Part shown: positions 1 to 6,822 of the stretch, piece by piece
Layout: every line of letters starts with the position of its first letter
Numbering within the stretch: the first letter of the stretch is position 1
Assembly: GCA_002382605.1 (NCBI GenBank)
Contig: DFYG01000036.1
Coordinates: forward strand, 3,024-26,402
Direction: 5' to 3'
From: Synergistaceae bacterium UBA4088
GTDB taxonomy: Bacteria; Synergistota; Synergistia; Synergistales; Thermovirgaceae
Length of the DNA: 23,379 nucleotides
Translations under genes and position numbers: made by a program
The notes under the pieces: generated by a model
The model's database searches: none
The model's input: only the letters and a program-made list of their open reading frames with translations
Told to the model about the DNA's origin: nothing

Positions 1-238
1 CGCCGATCAGGCCGAAAACAGCACCGCCTTTTGCGCCGTGGAGAAATGCAGCAATAAGGATGGCAAGATACATCGAATGAGAGTAGACATACTTTATGCC
101 GCCGGTCATGTAGACGAGCAGATAGACCCCGGCAACGAGAAGAACCGGCAACAGGAACGATCCAAACCTGGGATTCCTGAAATGCCGTTCCGTCCAATTG
201 AGCCAACCGATATACAGTTCGTCGACTTTTTCCTGCAT
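1..238 (-). CDS. N-terminus of a membrane-anchored (probable signalling) protein, cut by the window edge
   Basis: This gene is read on the minus strand and leaves the window at position 1, so only the first 79 codons are seen. The ATG at 238-236 is preceded by AGAGGAG at a good ribosome-binding distance. About 25 soluble residues (MQEKVDELYIGWLNWTERHF) come first, then a hydrophobic segment around residues 28-45 and a second one starting near residue 57 that contains AAFLHGAKGGAVFGLIG. A short hydrophilic start followed by several membrane helices with a glycine-rich 'F..G.KGG....L.G' segment resembles the membrane sensor modules placed before PAS, GGDEF or HD-GYP domains. That link is inference, because no output domain is visible. 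A transporter or other membrane protein is possible. Confidence 0.6.
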   Translation of the reverse strand, partial: MQEKVDELYIGWLNWTERHFRNPRFGSFLLPVLLVAGVYLLVYMTGGIKYVYSHSMYLAILIAAFLHGAKGGAVFGLIG

Positions 239-577
239 GGTCTCCTCTGGGCCCCTCTGATATCTGATGTACGGGAAACCCTTGCATTAATTTAATTTGT
301 AGATATTTTAACTATTTATTATCCGTAAAATATTCCAAAGGCATAGTCCCGTCAACCGCTGACCATCCACCACCGGAGTAACCCAATTAATGGGTACGTT
401 TTATGCCGGTGAATATCATCGCCAGAATCAGAACGCATAGGGGACACCCGTCGCCGTCGACGCCAAACTGCTATCGGGAGAAAGAAGCGCTCGCCCTGTG
501 GTTTAAGTAAAAAGGAGCTAACGCACCTGCGTCGATAGAGTTGTAAAATATGGTAAAAGCAAAGGGGTGAAGCTTAT
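239..577. other. intergenic stretch without a recognisable gene
   Basis: These 339 bases separate the minus-strand membrane gene from the flavin reductase. The part from about 285 to 345 is strongly AT-rich and could hold promoters in both directions. An imperfect palindrome, ACCCAATTAATGGGT, lies near 380-395. A 35-codon open frame begins with ATG near 404 and ends with TAA near 510, but it has no clear ribosome-binding site or family resemblance. I see no tRNA, transposase remnant or riboswitch here. Confidence 0.5.
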
Positions 578-1132
578 TTGAAAGTGGACGTTGAATACCT
601 TGAGTTCCTATGGCCCGTCAAGACATACTTGATCACATGCGGCAACATGGCCTCAAAGGCAAACATTGTCGCTGTGGGTTTTTGCATGCCAGCAGCCGGG
701 CAACCCCCTCAGGTCGCATGTTCCATAGGGAAGGCCTTTTACTCGCATGAACTGATCGAGCAAACGGGGGAGTTCATCGTAAACGTCCCTACCGAAGCCT
801 TGAAAAGGGCCGTCTATTATTGCGGCACCCATTCAGGCAGGCATGTGGACAAATTTAAAGAGACTGGTCTAACGCCGTTACCTGCGAGGCGCCTAAAGGC
901 TCCAATAATAGCCGAGTGTATAGCGCACCTGGAATGCGTCTTCGTGGGCAAGCTCGACACGAAACCTTACACAAACTCCGATCTCAAGCCCAACATAGCG
1001 AACAAGGCGCTATTCTTGGGAGAAGTGATCGAGGCATACGCGGACGAGGCCTACGCTTCGGGCATGCTCAAGGTGGAGCATCTTTTGGAAGGGGGCTTTC
1101 CTCGCCACGTCTACGGTTTACGCTTTAAGTGA
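578..1132 (+). CDS. flavin reductase family protein (flavoredoxin-like)
   Basis: The 184-residue product has the layout of the flavin reductase-like / flavoredoxin family: small FMN-binding split-barrel proteins that pass electrons from reduced carriers. Visible family features are an early barrel strand (TYLITCG), the FMN-contacting region around NIVAVGFCMP and VACSIGKAFYSH, the segment FIVNVPTEAL, the CGTHSGRHVDKF stretch typical of this subgroup, and the ending VYGLRFK. Length is normal. The start is a TTG at 578 with AGGGGTGA about eight bases upstream; no ATG fits better. The physiological partner cannot be read from the context, because the next gene on the same strand is separated by a minus-strand pseudogene whose frame overlaps this gene's last 22 bases. 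Confidence 0.85.
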   Translation: MKVDVEYLEFLWPVKTYLITCGNMASKANIVAVGFCMPAAGQPPQVACSIGKAFYSHELIEQTGEFIVNVPTEALKRAVYYCGTHSGRHVDKFKETGLTPLPARRLKAPIIAECIAHLECVFVGKLDTKPYTNSDLKPNIANKALFLGEVIEAYADEAYASGMLKVEHLLEGGFPRHVYGLRFK

Positions 1133-1433
1133 AGGAAGAAGCGCCCCGCGCGCGTGGCCCAGCGCCAGAACAACACGCCCGTCAGTGCGGGGAACGATTG
1201 GCCCAAAAATCCGTAGCCTATAAGCGTGACATACACCAAGCTCACCGGTCTCAGGAGTGCCAGAGGCAAAACGATGCAGAGCGCCACCACCACGGTAAGG
1301 GTCCGAGCAATTTTCGCGAATTGCTCCTTTGGGAGCTTGGCGACGGGGGATATAACGTCGACAGCGTAGGTCACAAAACGCCCGCCCCGAGGAGACCCGC
1401 AAGAATCGGAGGAAGGAAGGCGTCTGGAATAAC
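1133..1433 (-). pseudogene. internal fragment of a sodium:solute symporter (SSS family), frameshifted
   Basis: Minus-strand translation gives two pieces resembling the late part of SSS-family (PanF-like) sodium symporters, in different frames. From 1433 to about 1377 one frame reads IPDAFLPPILAGLLGAGV and then stops. From about 1374 to 1133 another frame reads VTYAVDVISPVAKLPKEQF, followed by a membrane helix (ALCIVLPLALL) and the segment VSLVYVTLIGYGFLGQSFPAL. Between them the conserved serine-rich helix segment that should join them is missing, so there is an internal deletion as well as a frameshift. The first two thirds and the end of the gene are absent. The second piece is fused in frame to the M42 peptidase start and runs into the end of the flavin reductase. 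It cannot make a working transporter. Confidence 0.75.
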
Positions 1434-1707
1434 CCCCCACTTTCTCGAACCTGATAAAGCCATCTGGCTCTACGCCCTTCACCATCAAACCCACCTCGTT
1501 CATGTGGGCGTAAAACGTCAACCTGAGCGAGGGCTCGCCGTTACCCAAGCGGAGGCTGGCAAGCGCATTTCCCATGACATCTCTCCTTACGCCCACAGAT
1601 AACCGCGAAAGGCGAGAGCTTATACAGTCCGCCACCGGTTTCTCAAACCCTGAAGCGCCGTCGATGGAAACGAGATCCTTCAAAATAGACATCGCTTTCG
1701 CCTTCAT
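1434..1707 (-). pseudogene. 5' end of an M42-family aminopeptidase, truncated and fused to symporter remnant
   Basis: The ATG at 1707 has GAGGAAGTGAG upstream, so the translation start looks intact. The first 92 residues match the beginning of M42 metalloaminopeptidases: LKDLVSIDGASGFEKPVADCI, then DVMGNALA, then the metal-site segment YAHMNEVGLMVKGVEPDGFI and FEKVGG. In M42 enzymes the metal-site motif is AHxDE; here the aspartate is asparagine (residue 70). The match stops at residue 92, and the reading frame continues into symporter-derived DNA as a 198-residue chimera. The rest of the enzyme, including the remaining metal ligands and the catalytic glutamate, is absent. A stable chimeric protein is unlikely. 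Confidence 0.8.
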
Positions 1708-1822
1708 AATTTCTCACTTCCTCGTGCGTAGCGCTTAAAGGCCGGATTCAAAATCGAGAAGTATAATAAAGATGCACCCTGCGCATAGCTGGTTAAACAT
1801 ATCCATGAGGAGATGAAGGCAT

Positions 1823-2485
1823 ATGAAGATATTATGTATATCGGGAAGCCCGAGGGGCGAACATAGCAACACATTTAGACTCGCTGAAGAGGCAGTTGCG
1901 GGGATCACTACCGCGGAGCCAGGTGTTTCCGTAGAATACATACACCTCGGGAGCCTAAGGATGGAATTCTGCACGGGATGCGGCACCTGTCACAGAAAGC
2001 TCCTCTTTTGCCCGCTGAAAGACGACATTGCGCCGGTGCTACACTCTATGAGAGAGGCGGAGGCGATCATCTTCGCGTCGCCTGTCTACATAAACCACGT
2101 GACGGCACAACTCAAGGCGCTCCTGGACCGCTCAAGCCCGTTCATTCATTGCCAAATGTTAACAGGCAAATATGGAGCTGCTCTTTCCACTTCCGGAGGC
2201 GGCCCTCATGCCATGGTCTTGGACTACTTAAAGGAATATCTCGTAAGTTGTGGCGTCCAATATGTGGGCGGCGTCTCCGGCCCGATCTCTCGCTTCAATG
2301 CGATGAAGGAGGAAGCAAAGACCTTGGGGGTCGACCTCGCCAAAGCAGTAAAGGAAAATACAGCATATCCCGACCAGCTATCCACCATAGAAAAGCAGCG
2401 TGAATTCTTCAAGGGCGTAATCTCTTCCAGAAAAGAAGAATGGAAGGGCGAATATGAATATTGGAAAGAAAAGGGGTGGATTTGA
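1823..2485 (+). CDS. NADPH-dependent FMN reductase-like / iron-sulfur flavoprotein
   Basis: A 220-residue flavodoxin-fold protein. The N-terminus MKILCISGSPRGEHSNTFRL is the FMN phosphate-binding loop of the FMN_red / iron-sulfur flavoprotein family. Cysteines at residues 50, 53, 56 and 63 (CTGCGTC followed by a fourth Cys) match the compact cluster that binds an iron-sulfur centre in archaeal and anaerobic bacterial iron-sulfur flavoproteins. FASPVYINHVTAQLKALLDR is the second conserved flavin-side segment. The C-terminal 60 residues are charged and tryptophan-rich. Such proteins carry electrons between ferredoxin and oxidised substrates in anaerobes; the partner is unknown here. The ATG at 1823 has AGGAG at 1808-1812. 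A hydrolase gene follows after 56 bp on the same strand and may be co-transcribed. Confidence 0.85.
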   Translation: MKILCISGSPRGEHSNTFRLAEEAVAGITTAEPGVSVEYIHLGSLRMEFCTGCGTCHRKLLFCPLKDDIAPVLHSMREAEAIIFASPVYINHVTAQLKALLDRSSPFIHCQMLTGKYGAALSTSGGGPHAMVLDYLKEYLVSCGVQYVGGVSGPISRFNAMKEEAKTLGVDLAKAVKENTAYPDQLSTIEKQREFFKGVISSRKEEWKGEYEYWKEKGWI

Positions 2486-2541
2486 GAGCTCGCCTCGCTT
2501 ATTTTAAAATAAAATCATTTTTATCAAGGAGGAGGAGTCTT

Positions 2542-3351
2542 ATGAAGAAAAAGATTGTGATTCTCGCAGCGTTGTCGGCCGCATATATCATCGCCTCAAG
2601 CGCTGCTTATGCGACAACCGATGGGAGGGACAAAGCCATGAGAGCAGAAGTTTTCGAATACCGTGACGGAGATGTGGTCTGCGAAGGGTATGTCGTATAT
2701 GACGAGACAATAAAGGAAAAGCGCCCAGGGGTGCTCGTGGTGCACGAGTGGACGGGACTCGGCGAGTACGAGAAAAGGCGTGCCAAAGAGATCGCTGAGA
2801 TGGGATACGTGGCCCTGGCGGCTGACATATACGGCAAAGGCGTAAGGGCACATACCCCAGAAGAGGCCTCAAGCCTTGCTACCAGATTCCGCTCCGATCG
2901 CGCAACGCTGCGCTCCCGTGCAAACGCAGCGTTGGAGGCTCTGAAGAGCCATCCGCTCGTAGATCCCGGCAGGGTGGCGGCCATAGGTTACTGCTTCGGA
3001 GGCGGAACGGTCTTGGAGCTCGCCAGGAGCGGTGCAGAACTGGCCGGCGTTGTGAGCTTCCACGGAAATCTCGACACGCCGAACCCCGAAGACGCCAAAA
3101 ACATAAATTGCAAAGTGCTCGCTCTCCACGGAGCGGACGATCCTCTCGTCCCCCAGGAGCACGTTTTGGCATTCCAGGATGAGATGCGAAGCGGCAGCGT
3201 CGACTGGCAGATGATTCTTTACGGCGGCGCAGTCCACAGCTTCACCAATCCAGCTTCCGGCAACGACCCGTCGAAGGGCGTAGCGTATAACGAGCGGGCA
3301 GACCGCAGATCCTGGGAGGCGATGAAGTCCTTCTTCGCCGAACTCTTCTAG
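2542..3351 (+). CDS. exported dienelactone hydrolase family protein
   Basis: A 269-residue alpha/beta hydrolase of the dienelactone hydrolase family. The triad is visible: Cys151 in GYCFGG, Asp200 in HGADDPLVP and His232 in GGAVHSF. Glu69 in VVHEWTGL matches the glutamate that activates the cysteine in the characterised enzyme. The open frame extends upstream to 2461, but the ATG at 2542 is preferred: AAGGAGGAGG lies just before it and it begins a clear signal peptide (MKKKIVILAALSAAYIIASS, cleavage likely after AYA), predicting export. Most family members are cytoplasmic; the exported subset is widespread in diderms and of unknown substrate. A terminator follows 27 bp after the stop. Hydrolysis of a small ester or lactone is inferred, not specific. 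Confidence 0.88.
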   Translation: MKKKIVILAALSAAYIIASSAAYATTDGRDKAMRAEVFEYRDGDVVCEGYVVYDETIKEKRPGVLVVHEWTGLGEYEKRRAKEIAEMGYVALAADIYGKGVRAHTPEEASSLATRFRSDRATLRSRANAALEALKSHPLVDPGRVAAIGYCFGGGTVLELARSGAELAGVVSFHGNLDTPNPEDAKNINCKVLALHGADDPLVPQEHVLAFQDEMRSGSVDWQMILYGGAVHSFTNPASGNDPSKGVAYNERADRRSWEAMKSFFAELF

Positions 3352-3377
3352 TCCGATAAGAGCTATCGCAAGAATAT

Positions 3378-3415
3378 GGTGGGGGGAGCCAACAAAAGCA
3401 CTCTCCCCACCTCTT
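3378..3415 (+). terminator. rho-independent terminator after the hydrolase gene
   Basis: The arms GGTGGGGGGAG (3378-3388) and CTCTCCCCACC (3401-3411) pair over 11 bp with one G-T pair, around a 12-base A-rich loop. A short run of T (TCTTTT) follows. It sits 27 bp after the hydrolase stop codon on the same strand. Confidence 0.7.
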
Positions 3416-3685
3416 TTCGTCACGCCTAACGCAGGACCTCGTTTATCAAGGCTTTTGTCCCCCTCTGCCAGACATGGACGGGATTCTCATAGAACGCATA
3501 CGGTCACACCTACGCTTTCGACTAAATGGCAAGATGCGGGCCACACCGTCGTGAGACAGCTCAAGCAGGATCAGGGTCTCTCGCCGAAGGGCGACGTCTA
3601 TCCTATAGGCTCACTGCCCCGCATGGAGGGCAAGCAGAAGAGAGTCTTCCACAGGGTCCTTGAAGAAGCAAAAAAGGAAGATCAC
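3416..3685. other. gap with no recognised gene; possible decayed coding sequence
   Basis: About 270 bases between the terminator and the 3' end of the ATPase. A plus-strand frame stays open through the whole gap and reads protein-like near its end (GDVYPIGSLPRMEGKQKRVF, then HRVLEEAKKEDHLKFF), but there is no convincing start and I recognise no family. The other frames carry stops. It may be the tail of a lost gene or a chance open frame. Confidence 0.35.
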
Positions 3686-4909
3686 TTAAAGTTCTTCCAA
3701 CGGCAGGGCGCTTACCCCCGGGCCAAGGGGCAGGCGAATCTCCCCCGGGTGTACTACGTAGCCGGGAAGAGCCCTGCCCGGATACTCATTCCGGAAAACC
3801 CTTATCGAGTCGCCGAAGGCAGCCCTGGGGGTGGCGGAGAGCTTTATCTCGACAGGAACAAGATGATTTCCCGCTTCCAGCACCAGGTCCACCTCCGTAC
3901 CCGAAGAAGTCCGCCAGAAGTAGAGGTTGGGCTCTTCTCCCCGATGGGCAAGGGTTTTGTAAACCTCCGACACGACTGCAGTTTCCATGATATGCCCACC
4001 CATGGGCCCCGAGGACGCATGCCCGGGGTCTTTCAGACCCGTCAGGTAACAGAGCGTTCCGACATCGGTGAAATAAACCTTCGGGGTCTTCACAAGCCTT
4101 TTGCCCTTGTTGGCGTACCAGGGGCGAAGCACTATCACCTGGAAGGAGGCCTCAAGAACGGAGAGCCACGACTTCGCGGTGTTTAACGCTACGCCTACGT
4201 CCCTGGAAAGGTCCGTCAGGCTGACCAGCTGTGCGGAACGCGCGGCAATGGCACGAAGGAAGTTCTGGAACTGCGTCAGGTCCCCCACCTGCCGAAGTGT
4301 GCGGACATCGCGTTCGAGGTATGTCTGGACATAGGAGGCATGCCAGAGTGATGCGTCACGTTTCGGGTCGGCCACAAGCTCCGGGTAGTTTCCGCGGATG
4401 AAGCCTTCCCAGATGTTTTTGGATCCAGGAGACTGTTTCCCAGGACTTCCAGGGGATCTCTCCCATGGGAAAGGTTTTTCCGGTTCCCCCGATATCTCCC
4501 GCCTGGTCAGAGGCAGGAGCCGCAGCACTGCCGCCCGCCCTGCGAGCGATTCGGAGACCTTTTCCGTAAGCAGAAGGTTCTGCGACCCTGTGAGAAGATA
4601 CTGCCCCTTCTCCTGCCGCCTGGCGTCGATCTTTTCCCTGATGTACGGCAGGAGGTCCGGGGCGTTCTGTACCTCATCGAATATGACCGGCGCGGGATAC
4701 ATTGCCAGAAACCCCCTGGGGTCGTTCCGGGCCGCCGCTCTGACATCCGGCGCATCAAGAGAAACATACCCGCATTTGTTATGGAACAGACTCTGCAGGA
4801 GTGTAGTTTTCCCGGATTGCCTCGGTCCGGTAAGGATGACTGCGGGAAATTCCGATACAGCCCTTTTGATAACCGGCTCAAGTGATCTTCGAATGTAACT
4901 GTCTCTCAT
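3686..4909 (-). CDS. AAA_14 / DUF4143 family ATPase
   Basis: A 407-residue protein with the standard two-part layout. The N-terminal P-loop ATPase has Walker A GPRQSGKTT (residues 28-36), Walker B VIFDEVQ (about 75-81) and the sensor-like LLTGSQ (about 104-109). A winged-helix-like middle (SLTDLSRDVGVALNTAKSWL) follows, then a C-terminal DUF4143 region ending in GTEVDLVLE...VPVEIK, the acidic-acidic-lysine pattern of a PD-(D/E)XK nuclease-like fold. The family is abundant, often laterally acquired and largely uncharacterised. It stands alone and points away from the ABC operon. The proline/serine-rich stretch FPWERSPGSPGKQSPGS near 150 looks like a lineage-specific insertion. The ATG at 4909 follows AGGTGATGGGGA. 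Confidence 0.85.
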   Translation of the reverse strand: MRDSYIRRSLEPVIKRAVSEFPAVILTGPRQSGKTTLLQSLFHNKCGYVSLDAPDVRAAARNDPRGFLAMYPAPVIFDEVQNAPDLLPYIREKIDARRQEKGQYLLTGSQNLLLTEKVSESLAGRAAVLRLLPLTRREISGEPEKPFPWERSPGSPGKQSPGSKNIWEGFIRGNYPELVADPKRDASLWHASYVQTYLERDVRTLRQVGDLTQFQNFLRAIAARSAQLVSLTDLSRDVGVALNTAKSWLSVLEASFQVIVLRPWYANKGKRLVKTPKVYFTDVGTLCYLTGLKDPGHASSGPMGGHIMETAVVSEVYKTLAHRGEEPNLYFWRTSSGTEVDLVLEAGNHLVPVEIKLSATPRAAFGDSIRVFRNEYPGRALPGYVVHPGEIRLPLGPGVSALPLEEL

Positions 4910-4929
4910 TCCCCATCACCTCGCCTGTA

Positions 4930-4957
4930 ATTATGCAATTAAAATGCAAATTTGCAA
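4930..4957 (-). promoter_or_regulatory. sigma70-type promoter for the ATPase gene
   Basis: Read on the minus strand, TTGCAA (4957-4952) and CATAAT (4935-4930) are separated by 16 bases, close to the consensus -35 and -10 boxes. The -10 box lies 20 bp upstream of the ATG at 4909. Confidence 0.5.
4945..4956. promoter_or_regulatory. perfect 12-bp palindrome overlapping the -35 box (candidate operator)
   Basis: TGCAAATTTGCA is fully self-complementary and overlaps the predicted -35 element of the ATPase promoter, where a bound repressor would block polymerase. Its role is inferred from position only. Confidence 0.4.
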
Positions 4958-4972
4958 GTTTTGGTTTTTAGC

Positions 4973-5005
4973 TCCGTAGCCGTTCGGAACTGGATTCATT
5001 ACGGA
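4973..5005. repeat. 6-bp inverted repeat in the ATPase / ABC operon intergenic region
   Basis: TCCGTA (4973-4978) and TACGGA (5000-5005) are exact inverted copies separated by 21 bases. It lies about 145 bp upstream of the binding-protein start. No T run follows, so it does not look like a terminator. Confidence 0.3.
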
Positions 5006-5056
5006 CAAGAGAAAGGTTGGAATCAAGCTCTTAATGGGTTGGCCCTGATTTTCGCC

Positions 5057-5098
5057 GATTCACGATTTGCGATTCACGATTCACGGTTCACGAGTCAC
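5057..5098. repeat. tandem heptamer array 1, six units, consensus GATTCAC
   Basis: Six consecutive 7-bp units. Units 1, 3 and 4 are GATTCAC; unit 2 is GATTTGC, unit 5 GGTTCAC and unit 6 GAGTCAC. The array ends 50 bp upstream of the binding-protein start. The same heptamer family recurs at 16843-16877, 23270-23297 and 23358-23371. Confidence 0.85.
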
Positions 5099-5148
5099 GG
5101 CTCCTATGCCCCTATGCTATGATATCCGCAATTCCGGGGGTGATCGTG

Positions 5149-6819
5149 ATGTTCAGGACAAAGGTGATATTGGCGGCGTTTGCCGCAATGGCAATCATTT
5201 CGGGAGCGGCCGGAGCAGGAGTTTTCGACCTCTCCGCCATAAGCGGACCGAAGGCAAGCGACCTCTACATGGTGATCTACCGCGACCCCGACTCCCAGAT
5301 CCTCGCCCTGCAAAAAGGAGAGCTCGACGTCCTCGGAGACATCACCCGCCCGGTGGACGTGGAACGCCTCTCGGAAAACCCTGATGTCACCCTCTCCATA
5401 TCACGCGGTTTCCACCTCTTCTTCATGGGATTCAACCTCCGCCAGGAGCCGTGGAACGACATGACCCTTCGCCAGGCCGCGTCGATGGCCGTTCCGTCGA
5501 GGCAGATAGTCCGCGATATCTTTTCCGGATACAGCGAGCCGCTTTCGGCGTATCTGCCTCCCGCATCTCCCTACTACGAGCCTGATGTAAAGGTCTGGGA
5601 GTACAGCCCCGAGGGGGCCAGGAAGCTCCTGAAGGATGCCGGGTGGAAGTGGAGCGCGGATGGGATCCTGATCCCTCCCGGGAAAAACGCGCCTTTGAAA
5701 CCCTTCAGGCTGCTCTCCCCCACCGCACAGGTGGCCCCTACGACAGCCGAAGTCTCTGAGCGGATAGCCGGGGCATTGAAGGAGATAGGCATCCCCGTAT
5801 CGGTAGAACCTCTTGATTTTTCGATGATGATGAAGCGGCTCGATTCGCACGATTTCGATCTTTTCGTAATGGCCTGGAGTCTTTCCAGGGACCCCGACAG
5901 CCTCTTCGCCTTCTTCCACTCTTCCATGGACGTGAGGGGCGGATACAACATCCAGGGGCTTCACGACGACAGCCTCGACAAGGTTCTGGAAGAGCTCAGG
6001 TTCGCCCCGGACCGCGCGACAGCCGAAAATGCTGCCAGGAGATCCCAGAAGATGCTGTCGGAGCTGGCGCCCTGGATCCCCGTCTACTCCCGCTACATGG
6101 TCACCGCGGTGCGAAAGGGATGGAACGGGGTCATCAGTACCGAAAAGACGTCCGCGGACAACATGTGGACCCTTATAAATATGGAACCGGCAAGCGGAGG
6201 CAGGCGCCCGGTCATGTGGTGCCTCTCCGACGAGCCGAGATCCCTGAACCCATTGGGCACCGGGTCCGCCTACGACTGGCAGGTTCTGGGGCTGATATAC
6301 GACTCGCTGATAGCTATAGACCCGGAAACCCTGGATGATACCCCCTGGCTTGCAGACTCGTGGAAGGTGGAGACCGCAGGGGAGGGTTCCGGCAGACATA
6401 CGAGGCTGATCTTCAACCTGAGGGAAGGGATCAGGTGGCACGACGGGAACCCGTTCAGCTCAAAGGACGTGAAGGCGACACTTGAGTTCCTCAAAAAGAA
6501 CGAGATCCCCCGCTACTTTGACAGCGTGCGGGATATAGAAAAGATCGAGGCTCCGGACGCTAAGACCCTGATCGTGACAATGAAGAACATCTCGTACTGG
6601 CATCTTCACAATATCGGCGGTTCGCCCGTCTTCCCGGCCCATATCCTTGAAAACGTCAAGAACTGGGAGACATGGCAGCCCGCATCAGAACCGCACCCTT
6701 CGCAAAAAGGTCTGACTATGCTCGTAGGGACAGGCCCGTTCATATTCAGGGAGTACCGCCCCGGGGAGTATGTTCACTTCGTCCGGAACGATTCTTTCCG
6801 GCTTCCGGGGAGAGATTGA
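5149..6819 (+). CDS. family 5 (peptide/oligopeptide-type) ABC substrate-binding protein with halves in swapped order
   Basis: A 556-residue exported protein, first gene of a five-gene importer operon. The ATG at 5149 follows GGGGGTGAT and begins a signal peptide (MFRTKVILAAFAAMAIISGA, cleavage near AGA). The mature protein matches SBP_bac_5 in reversed half order. Residues about 27-340 correspond to the usual C-terminal half: ALQKGELDVLGDI, MGFNLRQEPWNDMTLRQAAS, the LLKDAGW segment, DFDLFVMAW and ELAPWIPVYSRY. A linker near 342-354 (PASGGRRP) follows. Residues 355-556 then correspond to the usual N-terminal half: SDEPRSLNPLG, LIYDSLIAIDPE, FNLREGIRWHDGNPF, VGTGPFIFREYRPGEYVHF and RNDSF. Combined length is normal for one complete protein, which argues for circular permutation rather than two truncated domains. 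Substrate is probably peptides or another family 5 ligand. The downstream permease starts four bases after the stop. Confidence 0.85.
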   Translation: MFRTKVILAAFAAMAIISGAAGAGVFDLSAISGPKASDLYMVIYRDPDSQILALQKGELDVLGDITRPVDVERLSENPDVTLSISRGFHLFFMGFNLRQEPWNDMTLRQAASMAVPSRQIVRDIFSGYSEPLSAYLPPASPYYEPDVKVWEYSPEGARKLLKDAGWKWSADGILIPPGKNAPLKPFRLLSPTAQVAPTTAEVSERIAGALKEIGIPVSVEPLDFSMMMKRLDSHDFDLFVMAWSLSRDPDSLFAFFHSSMDVRGGYNIQGLHDDSLDKVLEELRFAPDRATAENAARRSQKMLSELAPWIPVYSRYMVTAVRKGWNGVISTEKTSADNMWTLINMEPASGGRRPVMWCLSDEPRSLNPLGTGSAYDWQVLGLIYDSLIAIDPETLDDTPWLADSWKVETAGEGSGRHTRLIFNLREGIRWHDGNPFSSKDVKATLEFLKKNEIPRYFDSVRDIEKIEAPDAKTLIVTMKNISYWHLHNIGGSPVFPAHILENVKNWETWQPASEPHPSQKGLTMLVGTGPFIFREYRPGEYVHFVRNDSFRLPGRD

Positions 6820-6822
6820 CCG

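Noticed and set aside
404..511. 35-codon open frame before the flavin reductase
   Set aside because: It has no ribosome-binding site and no recognisable protein features.
3690..4186. Plus-strand open frame continuing from the gap into the ATPase
   Set aside because: From 3690 onward it is antisense to the ATPase. Only the part before 3686 might hold information.
5057..5098. CRISPR array or iterons
   Set aside because: Units are 7 bp without spacers, and no cas or replication gene is nearby.
5401..6441. 346-codon open frame antisense to the binding protein
   Set aside because: The opposite strand carries clear family motifs in the operon's direction.
5119..6819. Frameshift or two separate truncated binding proteins as the reason for the swapped halves
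   Set aside because: The frame is continuous, there is one signal peptide and one linker, and the total length equals one complete protein.
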